The notes: generated from the sequence alone by a model not told the origin. A DNA stretch of 64,000 nt from Algoriphagus mannitolivorans DSM 15301 (GCF_000429425.1 NZ_AUBV01000001.1:372001-436000); one strand, 5' to 3'; shown: positions 51,155 through 60,586, counted from the stretch's first letter. A program made the numbers and translations.

Positions 51155-52792
51155 TTAGTTTAAAGGTATTAACTCCCCATTTTCCAATTTGAAAACAGGA
51201 GAATATAGATTGTTTGTTGAATTTCGGAAGTTAAACCCATAGGTGTACTTCCCTGCTTGGAAGGACTTTTGATCGAGATTTTCCCGGAATCCTACCCCAT
51301 ATTTCAAGTCAGAATTGGAATAAATCCAATAAACCAATTCCGCCCCTAGAATGGCGTTGATGCTTGGGTAAGACAGGTATTTTTCATAAAACTTCTCCTT
51401 GAAAACCTTTATTTCAGGGGAACCAAACTTTGGGGTATTGTTGGAAATGAAGTAGAAATTCGGAAACTCAAGCATTTCATAATTGGCGAAATTGAAAGAA
51501 AGCCAAGAATCCATAACCAAAACTGGGACGGTTGCGGTAATACTCTCAATCAAGGAAAAAGTCGGCTGGGCGATGGCAGGATCATCCGTCAGCAAAATAA
51601 CCTGATGGACATTGGAATTTGCTCCGCGGCTGATTCCCAATCCCTGTAGAAATGAATTCACAGATCTTTGGTCTATTTTTTCGGATTTGACTACATCAAA
51701 ACCGGATTTTCGTAATTCATCCTCCAGCTCGCGGGCCATTCTTTCATCCCGGGAGGAGTTGGAGAAGCCAATGGCAACTTTTTTCCCCCAATTCTGGGAC
51801 TTCAAAGCAGTCACTACTCCATCCACCAAGGATTTGGCAGAAGGTCTGAAAAGATAACTGTACGTCGAAAGTTCAAATCTCTCTCCAAGATTGGACAAGG
51901 GGTGAATTAGAGGGATTTTTTCTGACTCAGCAAACTCGCTGACCAAAATAGTTTCATCCCTATAAATAGGACCCACAATCACGTCTGCATCAGAGAGTAC
52001 CGGATCTTTCAGCAGATTGGACAATACTTTTATGTCTCTCTTCGAATCGAAGGTTTGGAGATTCACTTTTGTCCCCTGCTTTTTCAATTCCTCCACACCA
52101 AGCTCTATCCCTTGATATAACTCAAACACAAAATCACTGGTGGAAACCGAAGAAATCGGGCTATTTCCAGTGGTAAAAGGAAGTAAAACGACCACATCCA
52201 AGACCTCATCTTGGATGATATTTCGAGAAGAAGGATTACCTGCAACTTCTTTCAGGGCTTCCCGCTCGCTGGCCGTCATGATTTCTTTTTCCTGAAGGAC
52301 TTTAGCCAAGGCTGCCAAAAAACCCTCATTGGTCTTGAATTCTCTCAAATTGGTTACCAAAAAAGTAGATGACTCATCCTTCACATATTCAAAAGTGGCG
52401 TTATAGGCCTTCTGCAAAATATCGGCATCCTTAATCTGCTTTATTATCCGCAAAGCGTCTTCATTCTGATTATTTTGGAAATAGCTGACCGCCAAAAGAT
52501 ATTTCATCTCATCATTCTTATTCCAGTTTCTTGAATACACCGGTCTAAGTACTTCAATCGCCTGCCCCGGTTGATTTACCTGGAGATAAGCTTCAGCGGA
52601 ATGGAAAGCAGCATAGTTGGCTAGATTTCCATATTTCTCATAGTCCAAAAAAGGCTTGAAGGAATTTACCGCTGACCAATAGTCTTTATTGGAAAGTTCA
52701 TTTTTTGCTTTCTGGAAATTATCAGGAAGCCCCTGAGCATATCCTAGCTGAAGGGTAAAAAATAGAAGAATGACCAAGAAGATTTTATGCAT
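51155..52792 (-). CDS. TPR plus periplasmic-binding-fold protein (LppC/LpoA-like)
   Basis: This 545-residue protein has a signal peptide (FLVILLFFTLQLGYAQ), TPR-like helices (about 25-180), and a type I periplasmic-binding domain (about 205-545) starting VLDVVVLLPFTTGN and including DVIVGPIYRDET. This layout resembles LpoA/LppC, the outer-membrane activator of a penicillin-binding protein, but without a lipobox. A branched amino acid binding protein is the alternative label. It shares a transcript with hemL. Confidence 0.75.
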   Translation of the reverse strand: MHKIFLVILLFFTLQLGYAQGLPDNFQKAKNELSNKDYWSAVNSFKPFLDYEKYGNLANYAAFHSAEAYLQVNQPGQAIEVLRPVYSRNWNKNDEMKYLLAVSYFQNNQNEDALRIIKQIKDADILQKAYNATFEYVKDESSTFLVTNLREFKTNEGFLAALAKVLQEKEIMTASEREALKEVAGNPSSRNIIQDEVLDVVVLLPFTTGNSPISSVSTSDFVFELYQGIELGVEELKKQGTKVNLQTFDSKRDIKVLSNLLKDPVLSDADVIVGPIYRDETILVSEFAESEKIPLIHPLSNLGERFELSTYSYLFRPSAKSLVDGVVTALKSQNWGKKVAIGFSNSSRDERMARELEDELRKSGFDVVKSEKIDQRSVNSFLQGLGISRGANSNVHQVILLTDDPAIAQPTFSLIESITATVPVLVMDSWLSFNFANYEMLEFPNFYFISNNTPKFGSPEIKVFKEKFYEKYLSYPSINAILGAELVYWIYSNSDLKYGVGFRENLDQKSFQAGKYTYGFNFRNSTNNLYSPVFKLENGELIPLN

Positions 52793-52827
52793 TTGACCTA
52801 AGAGTATGTCTTTAATTTCTTTGCACC

Positions 52828-52856
52828 CAAATTTAAAGCATTATTTCCAATCCCAA
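52828..52856 (-). promoter_or_regulatory. Bacteroidota-type promoter for the LppC-like gene and hemL
   Basis: On the minus strand TTG (52856-52854), an 18-base spacer and TAAATTTG (52835-52828) fit TTG-N19-TAnnTTTG well. The ATG lies 35 bases downstream. Confidence 0.6.
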
Positions 52857-52884
52857 AGACCAAGCCTAAATGGGATCTAAAGAG

Positions 52885-52912
52885 AAAACCCGAAGCATTG
52901 GCTCCGGGTTTT
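52885..52912 (-). terminator. Terminator of guaA
   Basis: AAAACCCG (52885-52892) pairs with CGGGTTTT (52905-52912), continued by AGC/GCT after one mismatch; T-rich on the minus strand. Confidence 0.75.
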
Positions 52913-52947
52913 AACATCTTTTCAATTTATTGAAGATCAGGTATAAA

Positions 52948-54477
52948 TTATTCCCACTCGATGGTTGCTGGTGGCTTGGAAGAAATATCGTAAACCACTC
53001 TATTGACGCCTTTTACACGGTTGATGATCTCATTGGACATTTTGCCCAAAAATTCATAAGGTAGATGAATCCAATCCGCTGTCATTCCATCCACTGATCC
53101 AACTGCTCGTAAGGCCACTACTCGCTCATAGGTTCTTTCATCCCCCATTACTCCTACTGATTGGATCGGCAAAAGGATTGCTCCTGCCTGCCATACCTGA
53201 TCATAAAGACCATGGTCTTTCAGTCCTTTGATAAAGATATAATCCACCTCTTGCAGGGTTTTTACTTTTTCTTCGGTGATATCTCCCAAAATTCGAATCG
53301 CTAGACCCGGACCAGGGAAAGGATGCCTTCCGATGATAGTTTCAGGGATTTCCAAAGCACGACCTACTTCCCGAACTTCGTCTTTGAACAAAGTATTCAA
53401 AGGTTCTACAACGGATAGTTTCATAAAGTCTGGAAGTCCACCAACATTGTGATGAGACTTGATCGTGGCGGAAGGACCCTTTACGGAGACAGACTCAATC
53501 ACATCCGGATAAATCGTTCCTTGACCTAGCCATTTTACGCCCTCGATTTTGTGTGCTTCGTCATCAAAGACTTCAATGAAAACCCGACCGATTGCTTTTC
53601 TTTTTGCTTCAGGATCTGTCAAACCCGCTAGAGCATCGTAAAACCTCTGTTTGGCATCGACTCCGATCACATTCAAGCCCATATGTTGGTAAGAATCCAG
53701 AACCTCTTCGAATTCATTTTTTCGAAGCAGACCATTGTCCACGAAAACGCAAGTCAACTGATCTCCAATGGCCCTGTGAATCAAGGTAGCTGCAACCGAA
53801 GAATCTACACCACCAGAAAGACCCATCACTACCTTATCAGCTCCGATTTTTTCTTTAAGCTCGGCTACTGTAGAGTCAATGAAGGTGTCTGAAGTCCAGT
53901 CTTGCGCACAACCACAGATTCCCACCACAAAATTTCTCAGAAGGTTTTTCCCTTCTAAAGAGTGGGTTACTTCTGGGTGAAACTGGATCCCGTAAGTTTT
54001 TTCTCCTTCCACCTTGAAAGCTGCCACACGTACAGAAGTCGTACTGGCAATCACCTCAAATCCGGAAGGAAGTTCTTTGATGGTATCTCCATGGGACATC
54101 CAAACCTGAGATCCATGGGTCATCTCTTTCAAGAGGTCATGATGAAGATCGATGTGATCCAAATTGGCCCGACCGTATTCCCGGATAGTGGAAGGCAATA
54201 CTTCTCCTCCATATTTGCTGGCTAGCAACTGAGCGCCATAGCAAACTCCCAAAAGGGGCAGTTTTCCTCGGAATGCATCAATATCCAAATCCGGAGCTCC
54301 CGCATCTCTTACAGAGCAGGGAGAGCCTGAAAGGATGATTCCTTTAATATCGGCCGTGATTTCAGGAACTTTATTATATGGGTGGATTTCGCAATAAACG
54401 TTGAGTTCGCGGACTCTTCGAGCAATGAGCTGGGTGTATTGAGATCCAAAATCTAGGATCAGGATTTGTTCTGCCAT
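52948..54477 (-). CDS. guaA: GMP synthase (glutamine-hydrolysing)
   Basis: It converts XMP to GMP with glutamine and ATP. I take the ATG at 54477 ([13 protein letters not shown]), giving 509 residues. The class I amidotransferase domain has catalytic Cys79 (GVCYGAQ) and FHPEVTHS; the ATP pyrophosphatase domain has the PP-loop [10 protein letters not shown], and the C-terminal dimer domain ends in [17 protein letters not shown] element lies only 4 bases before the ATG, so the transcript may have no leader. Confidence 0.96.
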   Translation of the reverse strand: MAEQILILDFGSQYTQLIARRVRELNVYCEIHPYNKVPEITADIKGIILSGSPCSVRDAGAPDLDIDAFRGKLPLLGVCYGAQLLASKYGGEVLPSTIREYGRANLDHIDLHHDLLKEMTHGSQVWMSHGDTIKELPSGFEVIASTTSVRVAAFKVEGEKTYGIQFHPEVTHSLEGKNLLRNFVVGICGCAQDWTSDTFIDSTVAELKEKIGADKVVMGLSGGVDSSVAATLIHRAIGDQLTCVFVDNGLLRKNEFEEVLDSYQHMGLNVIGVDAKQRFYDALAGLTDPEAKRKAIGRVFIEVFDDEAHKIEGVKWLGQGTIYPDVIESVSVKGPSATIKSHHNVGGLPDFMKLSVVEPLNTLFKDEVREVGRALEIPETIIGRHPFPGPGLAIRILGDITEEKVKTLQEVDYIFIKGLKDHGLYDQVWQAGAILLPIQSVGVMGDERTYERVVALRAVGSVDGMTADWIHLPYEFLGKMSNEIINRVKGVNRVVYDISSKPPATIEWE

Positions 54478-54480
54478 GCG

Positions 54481-54488
54481 CAAAGGTA
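54481..54488 (-). promoter_or_regulatory. -7 promoter element immediately before guaA
   Basis: TACCTTTG on the minus strand matches TAnnTTTG exactly and is followed by GCGC then the ATG. A start about 4-7 bases downstream would fall on or next to the start codon. Confidence 0.55.
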
Positions 54489-54681
54489 AGAAGCTCAGAC
54501 GGCTTGCAGAAATCAGACGAAGAATATTTGGCAAGAGATTTTACCTACAGGCAACATCTTCCACAAAAATTACTGAATTTCAAAAACTTAAACTTAACTC
54601 CCTTCAAAACACAACTGGCGATACGGAGATATAAATTTATTTTCTTCGAAAGATCAAGGAAGAAGATTGAAATTCATCTCC

Positions 54682-55311
54682 TCAAATTTCCTTCGGTGCC
54701 ACATGTGGCTTAGGGTATTCTAATCTACTGAGTTTTTTCCCGAGATGGTATTCGTCCAATCCAGTAACGGAAACCGTTTCTAAGGCATTCAAGTCCAGAG
54801 AACCATCTTTTCTAACTCCCTTTTCCTCCAAAAAAATATGTTCAATACTACCAATCACCAGCACGGTCTTATTGACCTTTAGGGTCTGAGACTCTACTAG
54901 CTTGCAGCCAACTTGCACCAAACTTTCCGCTACAAAAGGTGCAAAAAATTCATTTTTAAACTCTTCTTTGATTCCGGTGGATTCAAATTCACTGCCCTCC
55001 CAAGATGCTGCGGTCCAGTGAGCTTCTTTCAAGAAATTGGGATGGACATGGTTAAGGGTGAAAAAGCCAGTTTCGTAAATATTTTCTAAAGTGTCTCGCT
55101 TGACTGTATGAGGCCGGAATAGAATTCCAACTAAGGGTGGAGTAGCACCCACATGAAAAACCTGCGAGAAAGGAGCAAGGTTATTTTGCCCAATTTTGCT
55201 TCTTGTCCCAATCAAATTCAGGCTTTTATATCCCGAAAGGGCATTTACCAGATTTTTCCTATAAAAGGAATCCATGTCTTGAAGACTTGCGAAATCAAAA
55301 TGAATTTTCAT
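54682..55311 (-). CDS. Flavin reductase-like (DIM6/NTAB) protein
   Basis: The ATG at 55311 overlaps the preceding gene by 4 bases (ATGA) and gives 209 residues. The split-barrel flavin reductase family is recognised by NLIGTRSKIGQNNLAPFSQVFHVGATPPLVGILFRP (in part) and TGFFTLNHV. It should bind FMN and reduce it with NAD(P)H or use it as a cofactor. It is co-transcribed with two small unknown genes. Confidence 0.83.
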   Translation of the reverse strand: MKIHFDFASLQDMDSFYRKNLVNALSGYKSLNLIGTRSKIGQNNLAPFSQVFHVGATPPLVGILFRPHTVKRDTLENIYETGFFTLNHVHPNFLKEAHWTAASWEGSEFESTGIKEEFKNEFFAPFVAESLVQVGCKLVESQTLKVNKTVLVIGSIEHIFLEEKGVRKDGSLDLNALETVSVTGLDEYHLGKKLSRLEYPKPHVAPKEI

Positions 55312-55751
55312 CGTCCGATTGCCTCTTCGATTGAATCGCAATACACAATATCCAATTGATCAATGATATTGTCTGGGTTGTTTTTCATGATCTGCTCTTT
55401 GGCGATCTGCACCATTTTTTCAAACCATTTTTCGGCCGGAAGGATTTTTCGGTGCTGATTGAGCCCATATCCAAGCATTTCTTTTTTCCATTCCAGGAAG
55501 TACCACTCCATGGTAGGTTGATGGAATGCTCTAAGTGCCCGCTTGTCGAAGATGAATTTTTGGTAAGAGCCATTTTTGACAAGTTCTCCAATTTTCCCAA
55601 AGGCAATCTTGAAATCCTCTATCGGAACATAATCAGCCAATAATTCACAGATAATTATCTTTTTGGAAGGGTTATTACTCACTTTACAATATTTTCCTTC
55701 AAAGGCTACTTCAAAACCCATCATCTCAGTAGTATCAATTGTGGTGTTCAT
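55308..55751 (-). CDS. Hypothetical protein, possible SpoIIAA/STAS-like fold
   Basis: This 147-residue protein has no signal or membrane segment. Its pattern, an EGKYCKVSNNPSKKIIICELLADYVPIEDFKIAFGKIGELVKNG region (in part) then FIFDKRALRAFHQPTMEWYFLEWKKEM, suggests an alternating alpha/beta fold of the SpoIIAA-like kind seen in other Cytophagales proteins, but this is only a pattern guess. It overlaps the flavin reductase by 4 bases. Confidence 0.5.
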   Translation of the reverse strand: MNTTIDTTEMMGFEVAFEGKYCKVSNNPSKKIIICELLADYVPIEDFKIAFGKIGELVKNGSYQKFIFDKRALRAFHQPTMEWYFLEWKKEMLGYGLNQHRKILPAEKWFEKMVQIAKEQIMKNNPDNIIDQLDIVYCDSIEEAIGR

Positions 55752-55763
55752 TTCATTTGGGGA

Positions 55764-56036
55764 TTAAAACAGTGATTTCTTGGAATTCTCCTCAGCTTTT
55801 TTGATTTCCCCCTGATAATCACAGAGTCTTTTCTCCAAATTGGAAGCATATTCCAAAGTGGTCTTCATCATCTCCTGCTGAGCAGTAATCTGTTCTTTCA
55901 ATCGGGATAACTCCCCGTTGACTTCCTCTAGCTTCGCTTCGTATTCAAGTTTAAGCCTTTCTTTTTCAATTTTGGCTTTTTTCAATTTCTCCCTGAACAG
56001 CAAATAGGAATCTGGCAATGCCTTCATATTCATCAA
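55764..56036 (-). CDS. Small coiled-coil protein
   Basis: This 90-residue protein is almost all predicted coiled coil (Leu/Glu/Lys heptads from about residue 15 to 80, for example EYEAKLEEVNGELSRLKEQI). There is no signal or domain. It precedes the SpoIIAA-like gene by 12 bases, so they may work together. The function is unknown. Confidence 0.6.
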   Translation of the reverse strand: MMNMKALPDSYLLFREKLKKAKIEKERLKLEYEAKLEEVNGELSRLKEQITAQQEMMKTTLEYASNLEKRLCDYQGEIKKAEENSKKSLF

Positions 56037-56092
56037 TGCTTTCTATCCGTCTATCTCTTTGTAAGACAAAATACCCCCCAAATTGTTTTCGG

Positions 56093-56773
56093 TTATTTTA
56101 AAACCGACATCCCTCCATCTACATGAAATATCTGCCCTGTCACCCACGAGGACTTGCCTGAAAGAAGAAAGAGGGTGGCTTCTGAAATATCTTCCGGTTG
56201 TCCTACTCTACCCAAAGGATGTCGCTTGTCTGAGGCTTCCTTTTTTTCCGGGCTGGAGAGGATTTTTTCAGCCAGAGGAGTATCAGTCAAAGATGGAGCA
56301 ACAGCATTCACACGGATGCCTGAGGGAGCCCATTCAGCCGCCAATGACCTTACCAAACCCTCAATAGCGCCTTTTGCTGAGCTGATTCCTGCATGAAAAC
56401 CCATTCCAGTCTGAACGGCCACGGTGCTGAACATCACCACAGAGGCTTGAGAAGATTTTTTCAAACCTTTCATGCAGGCCTGCAAAACTCTGACTGCACC
56501 AAAAAAATTCACTTCCATTTCTTGTTTGAAGTCATCGAGGGAAATTCTATGAAAAGGCTTCAAATTGATGGTGCCCGGACAATACACCAGTCCATCAATG
56601 ACCTCAGGAAGATTAGGGATTTCAGAAAAATCTTGGGAGATGTCCAAAACTGTGGTTCCTTCTCCGCTTTTCGAATACAAGTAAACTTCTGCTCCATCTT
56701 CCCGAAGACGATCAGCAATTTCTTTTCCTATCCCAGAATTCCCACCGATGATTACAATATTTTGTCCTTTCAT
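56093..56773 (-). CDS. SDR-fold protein without the catalytic tyrosine
   Basis: This 226-residue short-chain dehydrogenase has GGNSGIGKEIADRL for cofactor binding and a normal C-terminal IFHVDGG. The catalytic motif YxxxK reads ISSAK (Ile130, Lys134), so the proton-donating Tyr is replaced. The surrounding segment QTGMGFHAGI keeps other SDR features, with Ser116 in place. It could be a non-catalytic or atypical enzyme. It lies between folE and the coiled-coil gene, on the same strand. Confidence 0.78.
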   Translation of the reverse strand: MKGQNIVIIGGNSGIGKEIADRLREDGAEVYLYSKSGEGTTVLDISQDFSEIPNLPEVIDGLVYCPGTINLKPFHRISLDDFKQEMEVNFFGAVRVLQACMKGLKKSSQASVVMFSTVAVQTGMGFHAGISSAKGAIEGLVRSLAAEWAPSGIRVNAVAPSLTDTPLAEKILSSPEKKEASDKRHPLGRVGQPEDISEATLFLLSGKSSWVTGQIFHVDGGMSVLK

Positions 56774-56832
56774 GAATTATAGATTTTACTCATAGAATTA
56801 AAAAAACCAGGAATTGTTTATCCAAAAACAAA

Positions 56833-56855
56833 AAACCCCGGCTTGACCGGGGTTT
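56833..56855 (-). terminator. Terminator of folE
   Basis: A perfect 9-bp stem, AAACCCCGG (56833-56841) and CCGGGGTTT (56847-56855), has loop CTTGA and a T tract on the minus strand. Confidence 0.8.
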
Positions 56856-56879
56856 AAATGCTTTATAATTTGCTTGGTA

Positions 56880-57584
56880 CTACTTCACCAAGGTGATGTA
56901 CTTCATAAACTCGTTTCTGCTTTGTTCGTCCTGCTCGAATTTGCCGGAATAGAAAGAAGTAACGGTAGAACTATTGGTGTCATTTACCCCTCTGGAGCTA
57001 ACGCACATGTGGTATGCATCCATGATTACTGCCACGTCATCTGTGCCCAAAACCTCCTTGAGCTCATTACCGATTTGCATTGTCAGTCTTTCCTGAACTT
57101 GGGGCCTTTTGGCATAGTACTGAACAATTCGATTGATTTTGGATAGACCAATTACGTTCCCGTTGGAAATGTAGGCCACATGAGCTTTTCCGTAAATCGG
57201 AACGAAGTGATGCTCACAATGAGAATGGAAGGTGATGTCTTTTTCCACCAACATTTCATTGTATTTGTACTTGTTTTCAAACAGCTTCGCTGCTGGTTTG
57301 TTCTTTGGGTTTAATCCTGAAAAGACCTCTTTGACATACATTTTTGCAACTCGGTGTGGAGTGCCTTTTAGGCTGTCATCTGTCAGATCCAATCCTAGGA
57401 TATGCATGATTTCCCGAAAGTGCTTTTCGATAAGTTCGACTTTCAGATTATCATCCATTTCGAAAGCATCCTCTCGAAGCGGGGTTTGAAGGGAAGTGCC
57501 TACGTGCTCATCGCCTAGCTCCTCTAAAGAAGCTCTTACCAAGTTAATTCCCATCGTATTCAACAAAGTTTCTTTCTGTTTCAT
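56880..57584 (-). CDS. folE: GTP cyclohydrolase I
   Basis: It converts GTP to 7,8-dihydroneopterin triphosphate for folate and queuosine. The 234-residue protein has zinc ligands Cys123 and Cys194 with His126 (SHCEHHFVPIYGKAH) and RPQVQERLT. The start is uncertain: ATG 57584 overlaps queD by 41 bases, and ATG 57554 by 11. QueD uses its product, so coupling is sensible. Confidence 0.95.
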   Translation of the reverse strand: MKQKETLLNTMGINLVRASLEELGDEHVGTSLQTPLREDAFEMDDNLKVELIEKHFREIMHILGLDLTDDSLKGTPHRVAKMYVKEVFSGLNPKNKPAAKLFENKYKYNEMLVEKDITFHSHCEHHFVPIYGKAHVAYISNGNVIGLSKINRIVQYYAKRPQVQERLTMQIGNELKEVLGTDDVAVIMDAYHMCVSSRGVNDTNSSTVTSFYSGKFEQDEQSRNEFMKYITLVK

Positions 57585-57957
57585 AGAGTCGAACTGTTAA
57601 TTCGAATTTCCGATCAATTTTTTCCCTCAAAATATTCCAAATAACCACAGCGATATTTTCAGCTGATGGGTTGAGATTTTTGAATTCATCGGTATCCAAG
57701 TTTAAATTTTTGTGGTCAAATTTATTTAAGACGTGCTCTTTAATCAGGTCGCTGAGCACCTTCATGTCATAGACATACCCTGTATCCGGGTCAATATCCC
57801 CTTTTAATTTTACGATCAATTCATAATTATGACCATGGAAATTGGGATTATTGCACTTTCCGAAAACTTTTTCATTCTGCTCATCCGTCCAATTCGGGTT
57901 AAATAATCTGTGAGCCGCATTAAAGTGCTCTTTTCGGTAGACTGATACTCTCATCAT
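57544..57957 (-). CDS. queD: 6-carboxytetrahydropterin synthase (QueD/PTPS family)
   Basis: It turns dihydroneopterin triphosphate into 6-carboxytetrahydropterin on the way to queuosine. The 137-residue protein has zinc ligands His16, His41 and His43 (FNAAHR, FHGHNYE) and catalytic Cys35 (KCNNPNF). It is first of the queD-folE pair. A TATGTTTG element lies 6 bases before the ATG, again implying little or no leader. Confidence 0.9.
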   Translation of the reverse strand: MMRVSVYRKEHFNAAHRLFNPNWTDEQNEKVFGKCNNPNFHGHNYELIVKLKGDIDPDTGYVYDMKVLSDLIKEHVLNKFDHKNLNLDTDEFKNLNPSAENIAVVIWNILREKIDRKFELTVRLYETERNFVEYDGN

Positions 57958-58261
57958 TTAAGCAAACATAGATTTCCAAATTATTGTTTGTTTTCTCCTA
58001 TTTTATTTGAAAAAAGGCAAACAACTCTTTAAAAACCAATAGTTTAATTTTAAAACCACGCAAAGGTAGAGATAATTCACTTCCTGACAATTCGTCGCAT
58101 TAAATGCACTTTCAAAGTTATAATCTGGAATATTTTGCCCAAAATCGGGAAAATCTGACCCAATTCGGAGTTAATGCCAGCAATACCCTACCTTGGCAAA
58201 GTTTTTGAAAATGAGGATAATACCTTAAATTTAAATCTCCTTCTCACCCAAACTCAAACGA
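57958..58261. other. Divergent intergenic region, no gene
   Basis: About 300 bases separate queD from the first L,D-transpeptidase. The right end before 58262 is AT-rich with TTAAATTT-like runs but no perfect TAnnTTTG on the plus strand. One ATG-initiated frame (58174) overlaps the transpeptidase gene out of frame and has no family features. Apart from the queD promoter I see nothing certain. Confidence 0.6.
57963..57970 (-). promoter_or_regulatory. -7 promoter element before queD
   Basis: TATGTTTG on the minus strand is an exact TAnnTTTG match, 6 bases before the first ATG of queD. Confidence 0.5.
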
Positions 58262-58939
58262 ATGAATTTAGGAATCTCCCTTTTCTTAATCTGGTCATTA
58301 CTCTTCTCTTCACCCACCCCTTCCACCGAACTTACAACCGAAATCAAATCAGAATCTGAGATTTTGATCGAAGTTCTAGAATCCAAATATTCCGAACTTC
58401 CTTCTCTGGAAGCTTTGGAAATGGCTTTGGAGGGCTACGAGAAATTGAATGCCAAAATCAAAAATGAGGTCTTAACAGTCATCGATTTCAGTCTTCCATC
58501 CACTGCTAAAAGAATGTGGGTCATTGACCCGCTGAATGGAGAAATTCTTCTTCACACTGTGGTGGCACATGGAAGAAATTCAGGAGGTCTAATGGCTGAA
58601 AAGTTCTCCAATACCCCTGAATCCTATCAAAGCAGCATCGGCTTCTACATGACAGCGGAAACTTACCATGGAAAACATGGCTATTCTCTTCGCTTGGATG
58701 GCCTGGAAAAAGGCTATAATGACATGGCAAGAGCTAGAGCGATTGTGATTCACGGAGCTGATTATGCTACCGAAGCCTTTGCAAAATCTGTGGGAAGATT
58801 GGGAAGAAGCCTAGGTTGTCCGGCTTTGCCTTCCGACCTTTCTAAAGAAGCTATCGATCTGATCAAAGATGGATCTCTGTTGTTCATTTTCGGCAAAGAC
58901 CAAAATTATCTTGAAAAATCAAGCCTGATCAAGGCTTGA
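58262..58939 (+). CDS. Secreted L,D-transpeptidase catalytic-domain protein (YkuD_2 type)
   Basis: This 225-residue protein has a signal peptide (LFLIWSLLFSS) and a YkuD_2/ErfK-like catalytic domain: VIDFSLPSTAKRMWVIDP, VVAHGRNSGG, IVIHGADY and the active-site Cys186 in LGRSLGCPAL. The family cross-links or trims peptidoglycan, or makes lipoprotein links. The C-terminal end overlaps the next minus-strand gene by 21 bases. It is the smaller of three such enzymes here. Confidence 0.85.
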   Translation: MNLGISLFLIWSLLFSSPTPSTELTTEIKSESEILIEVLESKYSELPSLEALEMALEGYEKLNAKIKNEVLTVIDFSLPSTAKRMWVIDPLNGEILLHTVVAHGRNSGGLMAEKFSNTPESYQSSIGFYMTAETYHGKHGYSLRLDGLEKGYNDMARARAIVIHGADYATEAFAKSVGRLGRSLGCPALPSDLSKEAIDLIKDGSLLFIFGKDQNYLEKSSLIKA

Positions 58940-60586
58940 TTTTTTCCTTTTTAAAGCTCGGATGAGAGCTTCGTCTCGCCCATAAATATCCGGTCTATAG
59001 TTTATTTTTCCATTTTCACCAGACCAGAAGGTCAGGTACAATAGTACCACGGGGATAGATTTTTGAAGCTTTACAGTTTGCTCATTATCTTGATTCATCG
59101 CTGAATGGATCTTCTCCTCCGTCCATTCTGAATTATCCAATAAAATCTTGGCAAACTTGTCCGGATACTGGATTCGGATACAGCCATGACTTAATGCCCT
59201 TGACTCTTTGGTAAACAAATTTCTGTTTGGAGTATCATGGATATAAATGTTGTATGGATTGGGAAACATAAATTTCACCAAACCCAAGGAGTTACTTCCA
59301 CCTGGTTTTTGACGGATTCGAAAAGGTAAATCCTGACCTTCTACTTGTTCCCATTTCACGGAATTTGAATTAATCAAATCCCCTGATGAATCAACTAGCT
59401 CCATGTTTTTTTGAGCCAAGTAGCTTTTATCTTTTTTGATCGCAGGGATGATTTCTTCTTTGGTAATAGAACTCGGCACATTCCAATAGGGACTAAATAC
59501 GATATAACTCATTGGCGCCGTAAAGGAAGGAGACTCGCTGTAATCCTTTCCTACAATCACTTTGGTGGAAAATAAGGTGTCATTATTATTGAGGTAATCC
59601 AATTGGAAATTGGCCACATTGACCAATACCATCTCCTGATCCCATTCTATTTTGGGCAACCACCTCATACGTTCCATATTTGCCGCTGCGAGGTCAATTA
59701 AGTCCTGAGGGGATTTGTTGAGCTGAGTAACCAAGAGTGGTCCAATGACCCCATCGGGCTCCATCCCCTGAGCGGCTTGATATTTCTTCAATCCCTCTTC
59801 CATTTTCGCGTCGAAGGTCAATGGATTATCCAAAGAATAGGGGGAAAGAAATCCCCAGAAAATCAATCGATCCCTGAGTTTTGGAACTTTAGGATGGCTC
59901 TCTCCTACTTTAAGTGAGGCACTAAGCTTCACCTCTGACCAATCCAGGGTGTCCTTTTCCTTCAAGCTATACAATTCGCGGATCGCATCTCTTCCGTAGG
60001 TATAAAGCTCAAATTCGGGATTTAATTTCTCCAAAGTCTTTGCGACGGAAGCCCCTTCCGCTACTTCATTCAGTAAATCGGCATAAACAAACTCACCCTT
60101 TTTTTCTTCAAATTTCCAATTGGCATCCAACTTCCTAGGATCGACTTTTCCATAGTCCAGATCCTTGGCCAAGATGAAAAAGGCATGAGTCATCAATAAT
60201 TCCATCCTTGTCAACTCTTCTTCTGAAAGCTTTCTGTGAATCTCAGGATCATCCTTTTTCTCGGAAAGCAATTCCTGAATTTCTTCCCAATGGTAATCTT
60301 CAGGCTGAAGTCCTTCAAAGGAAATGGTTTTTAGATGAGTTAAAAACTCTTTACCGGAAGGAGAAAGTTTGTGGTTAAAAAGCCACACCTCCAAAAACTC
60401 CCGATCCTGATAAAATTTGCGAATATCTTCCCAATAAGGTGATTCGACCAAAAAGCCAGGCTTGTCCACTTCTAGCAATTGTTCAAGCTTCTCGGAAAGG
60501 TCAACGCTCCTCTGATTCAAAAGCCAAACAATCCCAAGTCCAAGGATTACAAATGAGGCAATTCCTATGAAAAATTTCTGGTTCAT
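58919..60586 (-). CDS. YcbB-like L,D-transpeptidase with peptidoglycan-binding domain (copy 1)
   Basis: This 555-residue protein has an N-terminal membrane anchor (about 5-24), a scaffold domain, a peptidoglycan-binding domain (about 228-292) and a YkuD catalytic domain with IHDTPN and SHGCIR (His467, Cys469). It resembles E. coli LdtD/YcbB, which makes 3-3 cross-links. Copy 2 (60790-62433) has the same layout, suggesting duplication. Confidence 0.9.
   Translation of the reverse strand: MNQKFFIGIASFVILGLGIVWLLNQRSVDLSEKLEQLLEVDKPGFLVESPYWEDIRKFYQDREFLEVWLFNHKLSPSGKEFLTHLKTISFEGLQPEDYHWEEIQELLSEKKDDPEIHRKLSEEELTRMELLMTHAFFILAKDLDYGKVDPRKLDANWKFEEKKGEFVYADLLNEVAEGASVAKTLEKLNPEFELYTYGRDAIRELYSLKEKDTLDWSEVKLSASLKVGESHPKVPKLRDRLIFWGFLSPYSLDNPLTFDAKMEEGLKKYQAAQGMEPDGVIGPLLVTQLNKSPQDLIDLAAANMERMRWLPKIEWDQEMVLVNVANFQLDYLNNNDTLFSTKVIVGKDYSESPSFTAPMSYIVFSPYWNVPSSITKEEIIPAIKKDKSYLAQKNMELVDSSGDLINSNSVKWEQVEGQDLPFRIRQKPGGSNSLGLVKFMFPNPYNIYIHDTPNRNLFTKESRALSHGCIRIQYPDKFAKILLDNSEWTEEKIHSAMNQDNEQTVKLQKSIPVVLLYLTFWSGENGKINYRPDIYGRDEALIRALKRKKSSLDQA

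Noticed and set aside
58174..58359. Small ORF before the YkuD_2 gene
   Set aside because: It overlaps the signal peptide region of the transpeptidase in another frame and has no features of its own.
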